Below are positions 40,534 to 48,789 of a stretch of DNA of 64,000 nt, piece by piece. A program made the translations under genes and the position numbers. Source of the stretch: an uncultured Erythrobacter sp. Lineage in GTDB: Bacteria; Pseudomonadota; Alphaproteobacteria; Sphingomonadales; Sphingomonadaceae. The notes beneath the pieces were generated by a model, which saw only the letters and a program-made list of their open reading frames with translations, searched no databases and was not told the origin of the DNA. Every line of letters starts with the position of its first letter. Within the stretch, counting starts at the first letter, position 1. The stretch lies in the NCBI GenBank assembly GCA_947488755.1, contig CANLAD010000001.1, positions 1,733,501-1,797,500 on the forward strand, in the 5' to 3' direction.

Positions 40534-41562
40534 ATGAGCATCGAAACCAAAGTTCCAACCGGCGATGATCTGCTCGCCGAGATCGACCGGCTGCGCAAGG
40601 AGCGCAATGCGGTGATCCTCGCGCATTATTACCAGACGCCCGATATTCAGGACATCGCCGATTTCGTTGGCGACAGTCTGGAGCTTTCGCGCAAGGCGGC
40701 GGACACTGATGCCGACGTGATCGCGTTTTGCGGGGTCAAGTTCATGGCCGATACCGCCAAGATTCTCTCACCCGAAAAGACCGTGATCCTGCCCGACATG
40801 GACGCGGGATGCAGTCTTGAGGATTCCTGCCCGCCTGAGAAGTTCAAGGCCTTCCGCGAGGCGCATCCCGATCACATCGCGCTGACCTACATCAATTGCT
40901 CGACCGAGGTGAAGGCGCTCAGCGACGTGATCGTCACGTCCTCCAGCGCGGAGACTATTCTCCAGCAGATCCCCAAGGATCAGAAGATCATCTTCGGTCC
41001 CGATCGTCACCTTGGCGGCTGGCTCTCCCGCAAGTTCGATCGCGAGATGCTGCTGTGGCCGGGCGTGTGCATCGTCCACGAAGCCTTTAGCGAGACCGAA
41101 CTGCTCAAGCTGAAAGAAAAGCACCCCAACGCGCCCGTGGCCGCGCATCCCGAATGTCCGCCAACAATCATCGACCACGCCGATCACGTCGGCTCGACCA
41201 GCTCGATCCTCGACTTCGCCAAGGATTTCGAGGGCGATACCCTGATCGTCGCGACCGAGCCGCATATCATCCACCAGATGGAAAAGGTGCTGCCGGACAA
41301 GACCTTCATCGGCGCGCCGGGGGCGGACGGCAATTGTTCGTGCAATATCTGCCCGTACATGGCGCTCAACACGATGGAGAAGCTCTACACCGCCCTGCGC
41401 GATCTGGAGCCGCGCATCGAGATCGAGGAGCAACTGCGTCTCGATGCCAAGAAGAGCCTAGACCGCATGCTCGAAATGGCGAGCAACACAGTGGGCAAAG
41501 GCGATATCGGCGCGGTCGAAATCGAAGAGGTGCCGAAAGACGACGTGCCCAGCGGAGACTGA
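40534..41562 (+). CDS. nadA: quinolinate synthase
   Basis: This 342-aa [4Fe-4S] enzyme condenses iminoaspartate and dihydroxyacetone phosphate to quinolinate in NAD synthesis. Conserved features include LAHYYQTPDIQDIADFVGDS, VKFMADTAKIL, INCSTEVKA, HPECPP and NCSCNICPYM, which include the cluster Cys. ATG 40534 was chosen over an upstream frame because it begins at the conserved region. nadB and nadC are not adjacent. Confidence 0.95.
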   Translation: MSIETKVPTGDDLLAEIDRLRKERNAVILAHYYQTPDIQDIADFVGDSLELSRKAADTDADVIAFCGVKFMADTAKILSPEKTVILPDMDAGCSLEDSCPPEKFKAFREAHPDHIALTYINCSTEVKALSDVIVTSSSAETILQQIPKDQKIIFGPDRHLGGWLSRKFDREMLLWPGVCIVHEAFSETELLKLKEKHPNAPVAAHPECPPTIIDHADHVGSTSSILDFAKDFEGDTLIVATEPHIIHQMEKVLPDKTFIGAPGADGNCSCNICPYMALNTMEKLYTALRDLEPRIEIEEQLRLDAKKSLDRMLEMASNTVGKGDIGAVEIEEVPKDDVPSGD

Positions 41563-41611
41563 TACCGCCGTCTCCCGCACCCCTTTGCCGGTTTCGCGCG
41601 TTTAGAGCGCG

Positions 41612-42931
41612 ATGACTGCTGAACTCCGCTTTTTCTGGAAGCGCCTGACCGCCAATTACTGGTTCTACCCCGCGCTGTTCGCGATCCTCGCGGGCGTGCT
41701 GGCAGTGGCGATGGTGTATCTCGACCAGAATGGCTATGCGCGGTTCCTGCGCGATTACCAATGGATCGTGCCCGTCGGCCCCAAAGGCGCGTCGGACATC
41801 CTCACCGTAATGGCCGGCGCGCTGATCGGTGTTGCGGGCACGGTGTTCTCCATCACGCTGGTCGCCGTCACCTATGCAAGCGGCACTTACGGCCCCCGCC
41901 TGCTGACCAATTTCCTGGAGGACAAGGGCAACCAGATCAGCCTCGCAACCTTTATCGCGGCTTTCGTCTACGCGCTCGTCGTGCTCCGCGCCGTGCGCGT
42001 TGAAGGGGAGAACCCGCTGACCAGCGAGGCCGAGGTCGCGAACACCATTCCCGGCTTCGCCCCGCAGCTTTCGATCCTGGTTGCCTATGTCCTGATGGGC
42101 GCGTGCGTCGCTGTGCTCGTCTTCTTCCTCAACCACGTCCCCTCTTCCATCCGCATCAACACGGTGGTGGAGCAGATTGGGCGGCGGCTGATATCGGCCA
42201 TCCGCGAAACCTACCCCGACGAGGACGAGTTTCGCGATGCGATAGAGCCGAACGGCGGAGCACCGCTCACCGCACGGGGCACCGGCTATGTCCAGCTGAT
42301 CGACTTCGAAGATCTTGAGGCGATTGCGCGCGATTGCGGCTGCACCTTCTCGCTCCAGGTGCGCACCGGCGATTTCGTCCACCGTGACCTGCCGCTGGTA
42401 GATATCGAGGGATGCGAGCCGGGCAAAATCGAGAGCCGCGTGCGCGATTGCTTCACGCTCGGCGCGACGCGCACGTATGAACAGGATCCGCAATTCCTGA
42501 TCGACCAACTGGTCGAGATCGGCCTGCGCGCGCTCTCTCCGGGGATCAACGACCCATTCACCGCGATAACGACCCTGCATTGGCTGGGCGCGGCGACCAC
42601 CGAGATCGGACGCCGCGACTTGCGCAAAGATGTGTGCGGGAGCGATGCCGGCGATTGTCCGGTCATTCCCCTACCCGACAATTTCGCGCATTATCTCTCG
42701 CGCGGTTTCGGCTCGATCCGGAGCGCCGTCGCATCGAGCCCCAATGCCGCGATGGTCATGCTGGACGTGCTTGGCAATGCCGCCATACCCATCGGCGATG
42801 CGAACCGCCGCGATCTGCTGCGCGAACAGGGGCGTCTGCTGGTCGAGCAGGCGCGAGAGGTGCTCGTCGGTCCCGATCTTCAGGGTGTGGAAGAGCGTCA
42901 CCAGGCTTTCGACAAGCGCTTCTGGGACTGA
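41612..42931 (+). CDS. DUF2254 family membrane protein
   Basis: This 439-aa protein has four N-terminal transmembrane helices (to about residue 175), including ILTVMAGALIGVAGTVFSITLVAVTYASGTYGPRL, which is the hallmark of DUF2254. A large cytoplasmic domain follows, with GTGYVQLIDFEDLEAIA and LRALSPGINDPFTA. Function is unknown; the fold resembles a small channel. No neighbour gives a clue. Confidence 0.85.
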   Translation: MTAELRFFWKRLTANYWFYPALFAILAGVLAVAMVYLDQNGYARFLRDYQWIVPVGPKGASDILTVMAGALIGVAGTVFSITLVAVTYASGTYGPRLLTNFLEDKGNQISLATFIAAFVYALVVLRAVRVEGENPLTSEAEVANTIPGFAPQLSILVAYVLMGACVAVLVFFLNHVPSSIRINTVVEQIGRRLISAIRETYPDEDEFRDAIEPNGGAPLTARGTGYVQLIDFEDLEAIARDCGCTFSLQVRTGDFVHRDLPLVDIEGCEPGKIESRVRDCFTLGATRTYEQDPQFLIDQLVEIGLRALSPGINDPFTAITTLHWLGAATTEIGRRDLRKDVCGSDAGDCPVIPLPDNFAHYLSRGFGSIRSAVASSPNAAMVMLDVLGNAAIPIGDANRRDLLREQGRLLVEQAREVLVGPDLQGVEERHQAFDKRFWD

Positions 42932-42941
42932 CATCTCGCGA

Positions 42942-43838
42942 TTAGCGGTTGGACGCACTCGCCCGCGCCGCGACCAGCGCGCTGCCCAGCAATGCCATGC
43001 CCAGCACATCGAGCGCGCTCAGCACTTCGCCAAACTGCGCATAACCGACCAGCGCCGCGACGGCTGGCTGGGTCAGCAGCGCGACCCCGATCACAAGCGG
43101 GGGGAAGTGGCCGAGCGAATAAACCAGCAGGCCCTGCCCGATCAGCTGGCTGGTCACGAACAGGATCAGGATCGGCGTCCAGTCGGTTGGCCAGACCGGC
43201 TCGCCAAGAACCAGCGCCAGCGCCAGCAGCACCGGGCACGCGAAGATCGAGACCCAGACCAGCAGGCTCCACGATCCGAACCGTCCGCGTGCGTCCTGCA
43301 AGGTCAGCAGGTAGACCGCGTAGAGCGTGCCCGCGAGCAGACAGAACAGATCGCCCGCGAAACTTTCCAGCGATATCTCGAGGCTGCGCCCGAGCAGGAT
43401 CGCAGCTCCGCCAAGCGCGCAAGCGATGGCGGTCCACTCGGGCCCGCGTGGCAAAGCGCGCGCGACGATGAAGCCCCAGAACAGCAGGATGACCGAACCA
43501 GCATTGCCGAACAGCACCGCATTGCCCAGCCGCGTCATGCCGATGCCGATATGCCAGCTCGCCAGATCGAGCGCGAAGGCGAGTGCGCCGATCGCCACCA
43601 AAGCCAGCGCCTTGCCGGAAACGCCCCCGATCCGCTGCCCGCTTGCGCGTGCGAGCATGACCAGAAACGGCAGCGCGAGGAACAGTCGCCAGAACGCCGC
43701 GCTGACCGGCCCGGTATCGGCCTCGCGCACGAACCACGGGCCTAGCGCGAGCGCGACATTGCCCGCCAGCAACGCTGCAAGCAGGAGCCAGGCGCGGCCT
43801 TTCACAAGTTTTGCTTGGCTGGCACCGGCATTTTCCAT
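42942..43838 (-). CDS. DMT-superfamily (EamA) transporter
   Basis: This 298-aa protein has ten hydrophobic helices arranged as two EamA repeats. The first carries WFVREADTGPVSAAFWRLFLALPFL and the second ALLTQPAVAALVGYAQFGEVLSALDVLGMALLGSALV, both typical of drug/metabolite exporters. Substrate is unknown. It is convergent with the DUF2254 gene and divergent from an ene-reductase. Confidence 0.88.
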   Translation of the reverse strand: MENAGASQAKLVKGRAWLLLAALLAGNVALALGPWFVREADTGPVSAAFWRLFLALPFLVMLARASGQRIGGVSGKALALVAIGALAFALDLASWHIGIGMTRLGNAVLFGNAGSVILLFWGFIVARALPRGPEWTAIACALGGAAILLGRSLEISLESFAGDLFCLLAGTLYAVYLLTLQDARGRFGSWSLLVWVSIFACPVLLALALVLGEPVWPTDWTPILILFVTSQLIGQGLLVYSLGHFPPLVIGVALLTQPAVAALVGYAQFGEVLSALDVLGMALLGSALVAARASASNR

Positions 43839-43903
43839 CCTTGCGCCCTAGCCCCCACGCCGCCAAGTGGACAGCGACACATGAACGAAGGGGAAAGACC
43901 ACC

Positions 43904-45016
43904 ATGCACGATGCCTTGTTCCAGCCGCTGAAAATGGGCGCTCTCGAAGCGCGCAACCGCATCTTCATGGCTCCGCTGACTCGTGGCCGCGCGGCAGAAC
44001 CGATGTTCGTGCCCAACGACATGATGGCGACCTATTACCGCCAGCGGGCCAATGCGGGGCTGATCCTGACGGAGGCGACCGGCATCAGCCGCGAAGGGCT
44101 GGGCTGGCCATCCGCGCCGGGCATCTGGAGCGACGAGCAGGTCGAGGCGTGGAAGCCGGTGACGGCGGGCGTGCACGAGGAAGGGGGCCTCATCGCCATG
44201 CAGCTGTGGCATATGGGGCGGCTGGTGCACCCCTACTTCCTGGATGGCGGCGCGCCGGTTTCGGCCAGCGCGACCAAGGCGCCCGGCGAAGCGCACACTC
44301 CGCAAGGCAAGAGCGAATATGCCGAGGCGCGCGCAATGACCAAAGGCGATATCGAGCGCACGATCGGCGATTACCGCCGCGCTGCCGAAAATGCGAAGAA
44401 GGCCGGGTTTGACGCGGTGCAGCTACACGGCGCGAATGGCTATCTGATCGACCAGTTCCTGCGCGACAGCTCGAACCTGCGCGAAGACGAATATGGCGGC
44501 AGCGTAGAGAACCGCACCCGCTTCATGCGCGAAGTGCTCGAGGCGCTGGTGGACGTGTGGGGCGCGGACCGCGTCGGCATTCGCCTTTCGCCCAATGGCG
44601 AGACGCAAGGGGTGGATGACAGCGATCCGGCAGCGACCTTCGGCGCGGCGGCGAAGGTAATCGAAGACATGGGCCTCGCCTTCCTCGAACTGCGCGAGCC
44701 GGGACCGGAGGGCACGTTCGGGCGCACCGACGTGCCCAAGCAGAGCCCCCTGATCCGCGACGTGTATTCGGGCGCGCTGATCCTCAACTCGGACTACGGA
44801 CCCGAAGAAGCGATGACCGATATTGAAAGCGGCAAGTGCGATGCGGTCAGCTTCGGGCGGCCCTACATCTCCAACCCCGATCTTGCGCGCCGGATCGAGC
44901 TTGGCGCGGAGATCAACCCCAACAAGGATGTGCCCAAGAGCTGGTACTTCCCAATCCCCGAAGGCTACATCGATTATCCGACGCTCGAAGAAGAGCGCAA
45001 GGCGAGCGCGGCCTGA
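43904..45016 (+). CDS. old yellow enzyme family alkene reductase
   Basis: This 370-aa FMN-dependent NADPH oxidoreductase of the NemA/OYE family reduces activated C=C bonds and sometimes nitro groups or nitrate esters. Signatures include FMAPLTRGRA, MQLWHMGRLVHP, the catalytic HGANGYLIDQFLRDSSN (H/N pair), and NRTRFMREVLEAL. AAGGGGAAAG precedes ATG 43904. It is divergent from the EamA transporter. Confidence 0.92.
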   Translation: MHDALFQPLKMGALEARNRIFMAPLTRGRAAEPMFVPNDMMATYYRQRANAGLILTEATGISREGLGWPSAPGIWSDEQVEAWKPVTAGVHEEGGLIAMQLWHMGRLVHPYFLDGGAPVSASATKAPGEAHTPQGKSEYAEARAMTKGDIERTIGDYRRAAENAKKAGFDAVQLHGANGYLIDQFLRDSSNLREDEYGGSVENRTRFMREVLEALVDVWGADRVGIRLSPNGETQGVDDSDPAATFGAAAKVIEDMGLAFLELREPGPEGTFGRTDVPKQSPLIRDVYSGALILNSDYGPEEAMTDIESGKCDAVSFGRPYISNPDLARRIELGAEINPNKDVPKSWYFPIPEGYIDYPTLEEERKASAA

Positions 45017-45035
45017 TGCGCTGCCTGATGGTCTG

Positions 45036-45257
45036 CTAGTCTTCGCTTTCCTCGGCTTCGTCCGCCGCCTCTTCGGCGGGCGGCGAGGTCGAGGTCAACT
45101 GGTCGAGCGGGATCATATCGTCGCTGATCGTGCCGCCGAGCACTTCGCCCGCCGCCTCGCCGCCAGTTTCGATCGGTTCATCGCCAATCGTCGCTTCGTC
45201 CTCGCACGCCGCAAGTGCGAGTGGCGCCACGGCCAAGAGGGTCCAGCGGGCTTTCAT
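45036..45257 (-). CDS. small acidic lipoprotein
   Basis: This 73-aa protein has a lipobox LAAC at about residues 14-17, so the mature protein begins with a lipid-modified Cys. The rest is acidic and probably disordered, ending in a Glu/Asp-rich tail. Function is unknown. Its ATG overlaps the stop of lipB (TGATG), so the two are translationally coupled. Confidence 0.75.
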   Translation of the reverse strand: MKARWTLLAVAPLALAACEDEATIGDEPIETGGEAAGEVLGGTISDDMIPLDQLTSTSPPAEEAADEAEESED

Positions 45258-45970
45258 CACTTCTCGTCCTTGTTCGGCTTCGCCCCAAGGCTATCGAAGA
45301 AGCCGGGCGCGCGCTCCATCAGCGCGGTGTCCCATTCGTCGATCGAGACCGTTTTGCCAAGCCGTGCGAGACTTGTGACGCCGTGATCGGCTATGCCGCA
45401 CGGCACGATCCCTGCGAAATGCGACAGGTCGGGGTCGAGATTGACCGAAAAGCCATGCATCGTCACCCAGCGCCGCACCCGCACGCCGATAGCGCCGATC
45501 TTAGCCTCGCGCCCGTCAATATCGTCGGTCCAGATGCCGACCCGCCCCTCCGCCCGGCGCGCTGCGACTCCGAAATCGCCGAGCGTGTCGATCACCCAGC
45601 ACTCGATCGCATGGACGAAGCGGCGCACATCTTTCCCGCGCGCGGCGAGGTCCAGCATCAGGTAACCAACGCGTTGGCCCGGCCCGTGATAGGTGTAGCG
45701 CCCGCCGCGCCCCGCCTCGACCACTTCGAAGCGTGGATCGCACAGCTCCGCCGGATCGGCGCTGGTTCCGGCGGTGTAGACCGGTGGATGTTCTAGCAGC
45801 CAGACAAATTCGCGCGCCTCACCCTCAGCGATCGCGCGATTGCGCTCCTCCATCGCGTCCAGGGCATGACGATAAGGCACGGGCGTATCCGCGCGCCGTA
45901 ATTCAGGCACGCGGGCGTTGGCATCGGTCGTGCCTTGCGCTGGGGTCAATTCGGTTGCCGTGCTTGCCAT
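45257..45970 (-). CDS. lipB: octanoyltransferase LipB
   Basis: This 237-aa enzyme transfers octanoyl groups from acyl carrier protein to the lipoyl domains of dehydrogenases. The active-site Cys is in [13 protein letters not shown] and the Lys in [34 protein letters not shown] is also typical. ATG 45970 was preferred to 46012, since the extra N-terminal residues are unlike the family. lipA is not adjacent. It overlaps a small lipoprotein gene downstream. Confidence 0.95.
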   Translation of the reverse strand: MASTATELTPAQGTTDANARVPELRRADTPVPYRHALDAMEERNRAIAEGEAREFVWLLEHPPVYTAGTSADPAELCDPRFEVVEAGRGGRYTYHGPGQRVGYLMLDLAARGKDVRRFVHAIECWVIDTLGDFGVAARRAEGRVGIWTDDIDGREAKIGAIGVRVRRWVTMHGFSVNLDPDLSHFAGIVPCGIADHGVTSLARLGKTVSIDEWDTALMERAPGFFDSLGAKPNKDEK

Positions 45971-46038
45971 CGCCCTTGCGTGGGGGCATTGACCGGGCAG
46001 ATCAAGGGGCAACGCAGCACGGGAGCGCTGGGACGGAC

Positions 46039-46869
46039 ATGGATTTCAGCATGAATGCGACCTGGTCGCGCGCGGTCGATCTGGTGCGCGACAACTTTCA
46101 GCTGCTGGTGGTGATCGCCGGGGTGTTCCTGCTGCTGCCGACGATGGCGGCCTATCTGCTGATCCCTGATTTCCAGGCGCTCATCGATCCCACCGCCGAT
46201 CCAGACATGGTGGCAGAGCGCATGGCCGAAATCGCCGCTCCGCTGGTGGCAGTCGGTGCGATCGCGCTGGTGGTCAACTTCGCCGGCTATGGCGCGATGG
46301 TCGCGCTGATGGGCCGGATGCGTCCCACCGTCGGTGCCGCGCTAAAGACCGGCTTCGTCATCGTTCCCAGCCTGATCGCGGTGCTGCTGCTGTTCATAAT
46401 CATCTACATGCTAGGCAGCATCGTGTTGATCGCGCCGATCTCGCTCCTCGCAACAGCGGGCGGGGTGCCGGGCCTTGCCGCCATCGGGATCGTCGCGACG
46501 CTGGTGTTCATCGTCTGGCTGATGGCACGTCTGTCGCTTTCCATGCCGGTGCTCGTGCTTGAAGATACGCTCAATCCGATCAAGGCGATGATCCGCAGTT
46601 TTCGGCTGACGAGCGCGCGGCAATGGTCGATCCTGCTGTTCTGGGCGGTGATCTTCATCGTTTACATGGTGATCTCCCTGGTGGTCACCGGCGTCTTCAG
46701 CGTGATCGCCGCACTTGCGGGAACGGGCACGGCGGCGATGGTCATCCTCGGGCTGGTGAACGGGGTCATCGCGATGGCGATCGGGATGCTCATCTGCGCC
46801 ATCGCGGTCGCGATGTTCGGGCAGCTCGCCGGGCCGGGCGCCGAGCGGATCGAGCAGACCTTCGAATGA
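46039..46869 (+). CDS. hypothetical multi-pass membrane protein
   Basis: This 276-aa protein has six or more hydrophobic helices, with a cytoplasmic-like segment [27 protein letters not shown] between them. The pattern resembles membrane domains of the glycerophosphodiester phosphodiesterase-associated or DUF975 type, but I cannot assign a function. It is divergent from lipB and precedes an MFS transporter by about 65 bp. Confidence 0.7.
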   Translation: MDFSMNATWSRAVDLVRDNFQLLVVIAGVFLLLPTMAAYLLIPDFQALIDPTADPDMVAERMAEIAAPLVAVGAIALVVNFAGYGAMVALMGRMRPTVGAALKTGFVIVPSLIAVLLLFIIIYMLGSIVLIAPISLLATAGGVPGLAAIGIVATLVFIVWLMARLSLSMPVLVLEDTLNPIKAMIRSFRLTSARQWSILLFWAVIFIVYMVISLVVTGVFSVIAALAGTGTAAMVILGLVNGVIAMAIGMLICAIAVAMFGQLAGPGAERIEQTFE

Positions 46870-46935
46870 GCCGCGCGCTGATCTGACACCGCGTGCGATT
46901 GAAACCCGCCGGTCGCTGGCGTAGCGCGGCGGAGC

Positions 46936-48291
46936 ATGGCCCAGATCGAACCCGCTCTCGAAACGCCGTCGCGCGCGGCGGCAAGCTCGATCTCGAGCGG
47001 GCGGATGGCGCTGCTCTTTACCGTGATGCTGGTGACCGCGGCGGGCAACACCGCGATGCAATCGGTGATGCCTTCGATCGGTACCGCGCTGGAAGTCGAC
47101 GACGTGTGGATCAGCCTCGCCTACAGCTGGTCCGCGCTCCTCTGGGTCGTATGCGCCCCCATCTGGGCGCGCCGGTCGGACCGTCGGGGCCGCAAGGCGA
47201 TGATGGCGCTGGGGCTCGTAGGCTTCATCGTGTCGATGGCCTTATGCGGGCTGGTGCTGTGGGCGGGCCTCGCCGGTTGGCTCACGGCCCTGTGGGCGCT
47301 GATCGCCTTTGCCGCCGCGCGCAGTCTGTATGGCGGGTTCGGCAGCGCCGCTCCGCCAGCGGTGCAGGCCTATGTCGCCTCGCGCACCCCGCGTGCCGAG
47401 CGGACCCGCGCGCTGTCGCTGATCGCATCGAGCTTCGGCCTCGGCACGGTGATCGGCCCGGCGCTCGCCCCGCTAATGGTGCTGCCGTTCACCGGACTTG
47501 GCTTGACCGGCCCATTCATTTGCTTCGCCCTGCTCGGGCTGGCCGCGCTGATCGTGCTGCGCCTGCGCCTGCCCAATGACGAGCCGCAATACCCCGCCAG
47601 ATCGCGCACTTTCGACGCTCCCTATGCCAGCGGCTCTGGCGGCGCGCCGACCGAGCATCAGCACCACGACGACGATGGCGAGGATACCGAACCCGCGCAG
47701 CTGCGATGGTTCGAGCCGCGCCTTCGCCCGTGGGTGATCGCGGCACTTCTGGGAGGCCATGCGCAGGCAATGATCCTCGGCATTTCGGGCTTTCTCGTGC
47801 TCGACCGGCTGGGCCTGCGCGACACGCCGGAACTGGGCGCGGGGCCGGTCGGGATCGTGCTGATGTTCGGCGCGCTCGCCACTTTGCTGGCGCAGTGGGG
47901 CCTGATCCCGCGCTTCGATCTGGGACCGCGGCGCGCCACGCTCTCAGGCATTCTGGTGGCCGCGCTCGGCACACTGATACTGGGCGCGGCGAGCGACTTG
48001 CACACAATCGTTCTCGGCTATGCCATCGCATCGCTCGGCTTCGGCCTGTTTCGCCCCGGCACCACGGCGGGCACATCGCTGGCGGTAAGCCGCGCGGAAC
48101 AGGGACAGGCGTCGGGCGTAGTCGCCAGCGTTGCGGGCGCGAGCTTCATCTACGCGCCGGCGCTGGGCGTATGGCTCTACAATATCAACGACTGGCTCGG
48201 CTTCGGGCTGATCGTGGCGCTGTGCCTGACCGTCTTCGCTTTCGGCTGGCGCGCGCTGGCGAGCGACCGGGCGCTAACCGGCACCGATTGA
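46936..48291 (+). CDS. major facilitator superfamily transporter
   Basis: This 451-aa transporter has twelve predicted helices. The MFS motif A appears as ARRSDRRGRKAMM between helices 2 and 3. A long His/Asp/Glu-rich central loop (about 235-258, EHQHHDDDGEDTE) separates the halves and could bind metal ions. Substrate is unknown; efflux of small molecules is plausible. It is convergent with arsC. Confidence 0.87.
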   Translation: MAQIEPALETPSRAAASSISSGRMALLFTVMLVTAAGNTAMQSVMPSIGTALEVDDVWISLAYSWSALLWVVCAPIWARRSDRRGRKAMMALGLVGFIVSMALCGLVLWAGLAGWLTALWALIAFAAARSLYGGFGSAAPPAVQAYVASRTPRAERTRALSLIASSFGLGTVIGPALAPLMVLPFTGLGLTGPFICFALLGLAALIVLRLRLPNDEPQYPARSRTFDAPYASGSGGAPTEHQHHDDDGEDTEPAQLRWFEPRLRPWVIAALLGGHAQAMILGISGFLVLDRLGLRDTPELGAGPVGIVLMFGALATLLAQWGLIPRFDLGPRRATLSGILVAALGTLILGAASDLHTIVLGYAIASLGFGLFRPGTTAGTSLAVSRAEQGQASGVVASVAGASFIYAPALGVWLYNINDWLGFGLIVALCLTVFAFGWRALASDRALTGTD

Positions 48292-48303
48292 TGGCGCGAC
48301 TGC

Positions 48304-48648
48304 CTAGAGCAGCTTTACGACCTCATCCTGAGGCCGACACAGCGCGACGCCCTTCTCGGTTTCGACCAGCGGGCGATTGATCAGGATCGGATCGGCCATC
48401 ATCGCGTCGAGGATCGAGTCGCCATCCGCGTCGGGAAGTCCGCGCTCCTCGGCATCGGTGCCACGCAGGCGCAGCCCCTCTGCCGGAGTTATGCCAGCCG
48501 AAGTATAGAGCTGTGCGAGCTTTTCTCGGGTCGGCGGATCCTTGAGATACTCGATGACGGTCAGCTCGACTTTCGAAAGATTTTCAAGGATTGCCAGCGT
48601 CTTGCGCGACGTGCCGCATTTGGGATTGTGCCAGATCGTTGCCTTCAT
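48304..48648 (-). CDS. arsC: arsenate reductase (glutaredoxin-type ArsC)
   Basis: This 114-aa thioredoxin-fold protein has the catalytic C11 in HNPKCGTSRKTL and the downstream LINRPLVETEKGVALCRP with the conserved Arg residues. ArsC reduces arsenate with glutathione and glutaredoxin. No arsR, arsB or acr3 is nearby, so a stand-alone arsenate role or another redox function is possible. ATG 48648 has GGAGAGGCGG upstream. Confidence 0.9.
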   Translation of the reverse strand: MKATIWHNPKCGTSRKTLAILENLSKVELTVIEYLKDPPTREKLAQLYTSAGITPAEGLRLRGTDAEERGLPDADGDSILDAMMADPILINRPLVETEKGVALCRPQDEVVKLL

Positions 48649-48738
48649 ATCCGCCTCTCCTTTGCTGCTCGCGCGATAGCTCGCATGTGGTGGAAAGGCC
48701 ACACGCGAATCCGCTGCGAACAATTCTCAAATAGGACA

Positions 48739-48761
48739 TTGCACTTGCAACTTGTTTGCAA
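48739..48761. promoter_or_regulatory. candidate iron-regulator site (TTGCAA dyad)
   Basis: TTGCAA (48745-48750) and TTGCAA (48756-48761) form a dyad with a 5-bp spacer; a third TTGCA is at 48739. It lies 29-51 bp upstream of a siderophore receptor gene, so a Fur-type site is likely by position. Confidence 0.45.
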
Positions 48762-48789
48762 TAGCGCGCCTTCCAGACGGAAGGATCAC

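Noticed and set aside
45662..45667. GTAACC inside lipB, and another at 25985 at the start of the transglutaminase-like gene.
   Set aside because: Neither has CGAA 16 nt downstream, so they are not SigF-type promoters.
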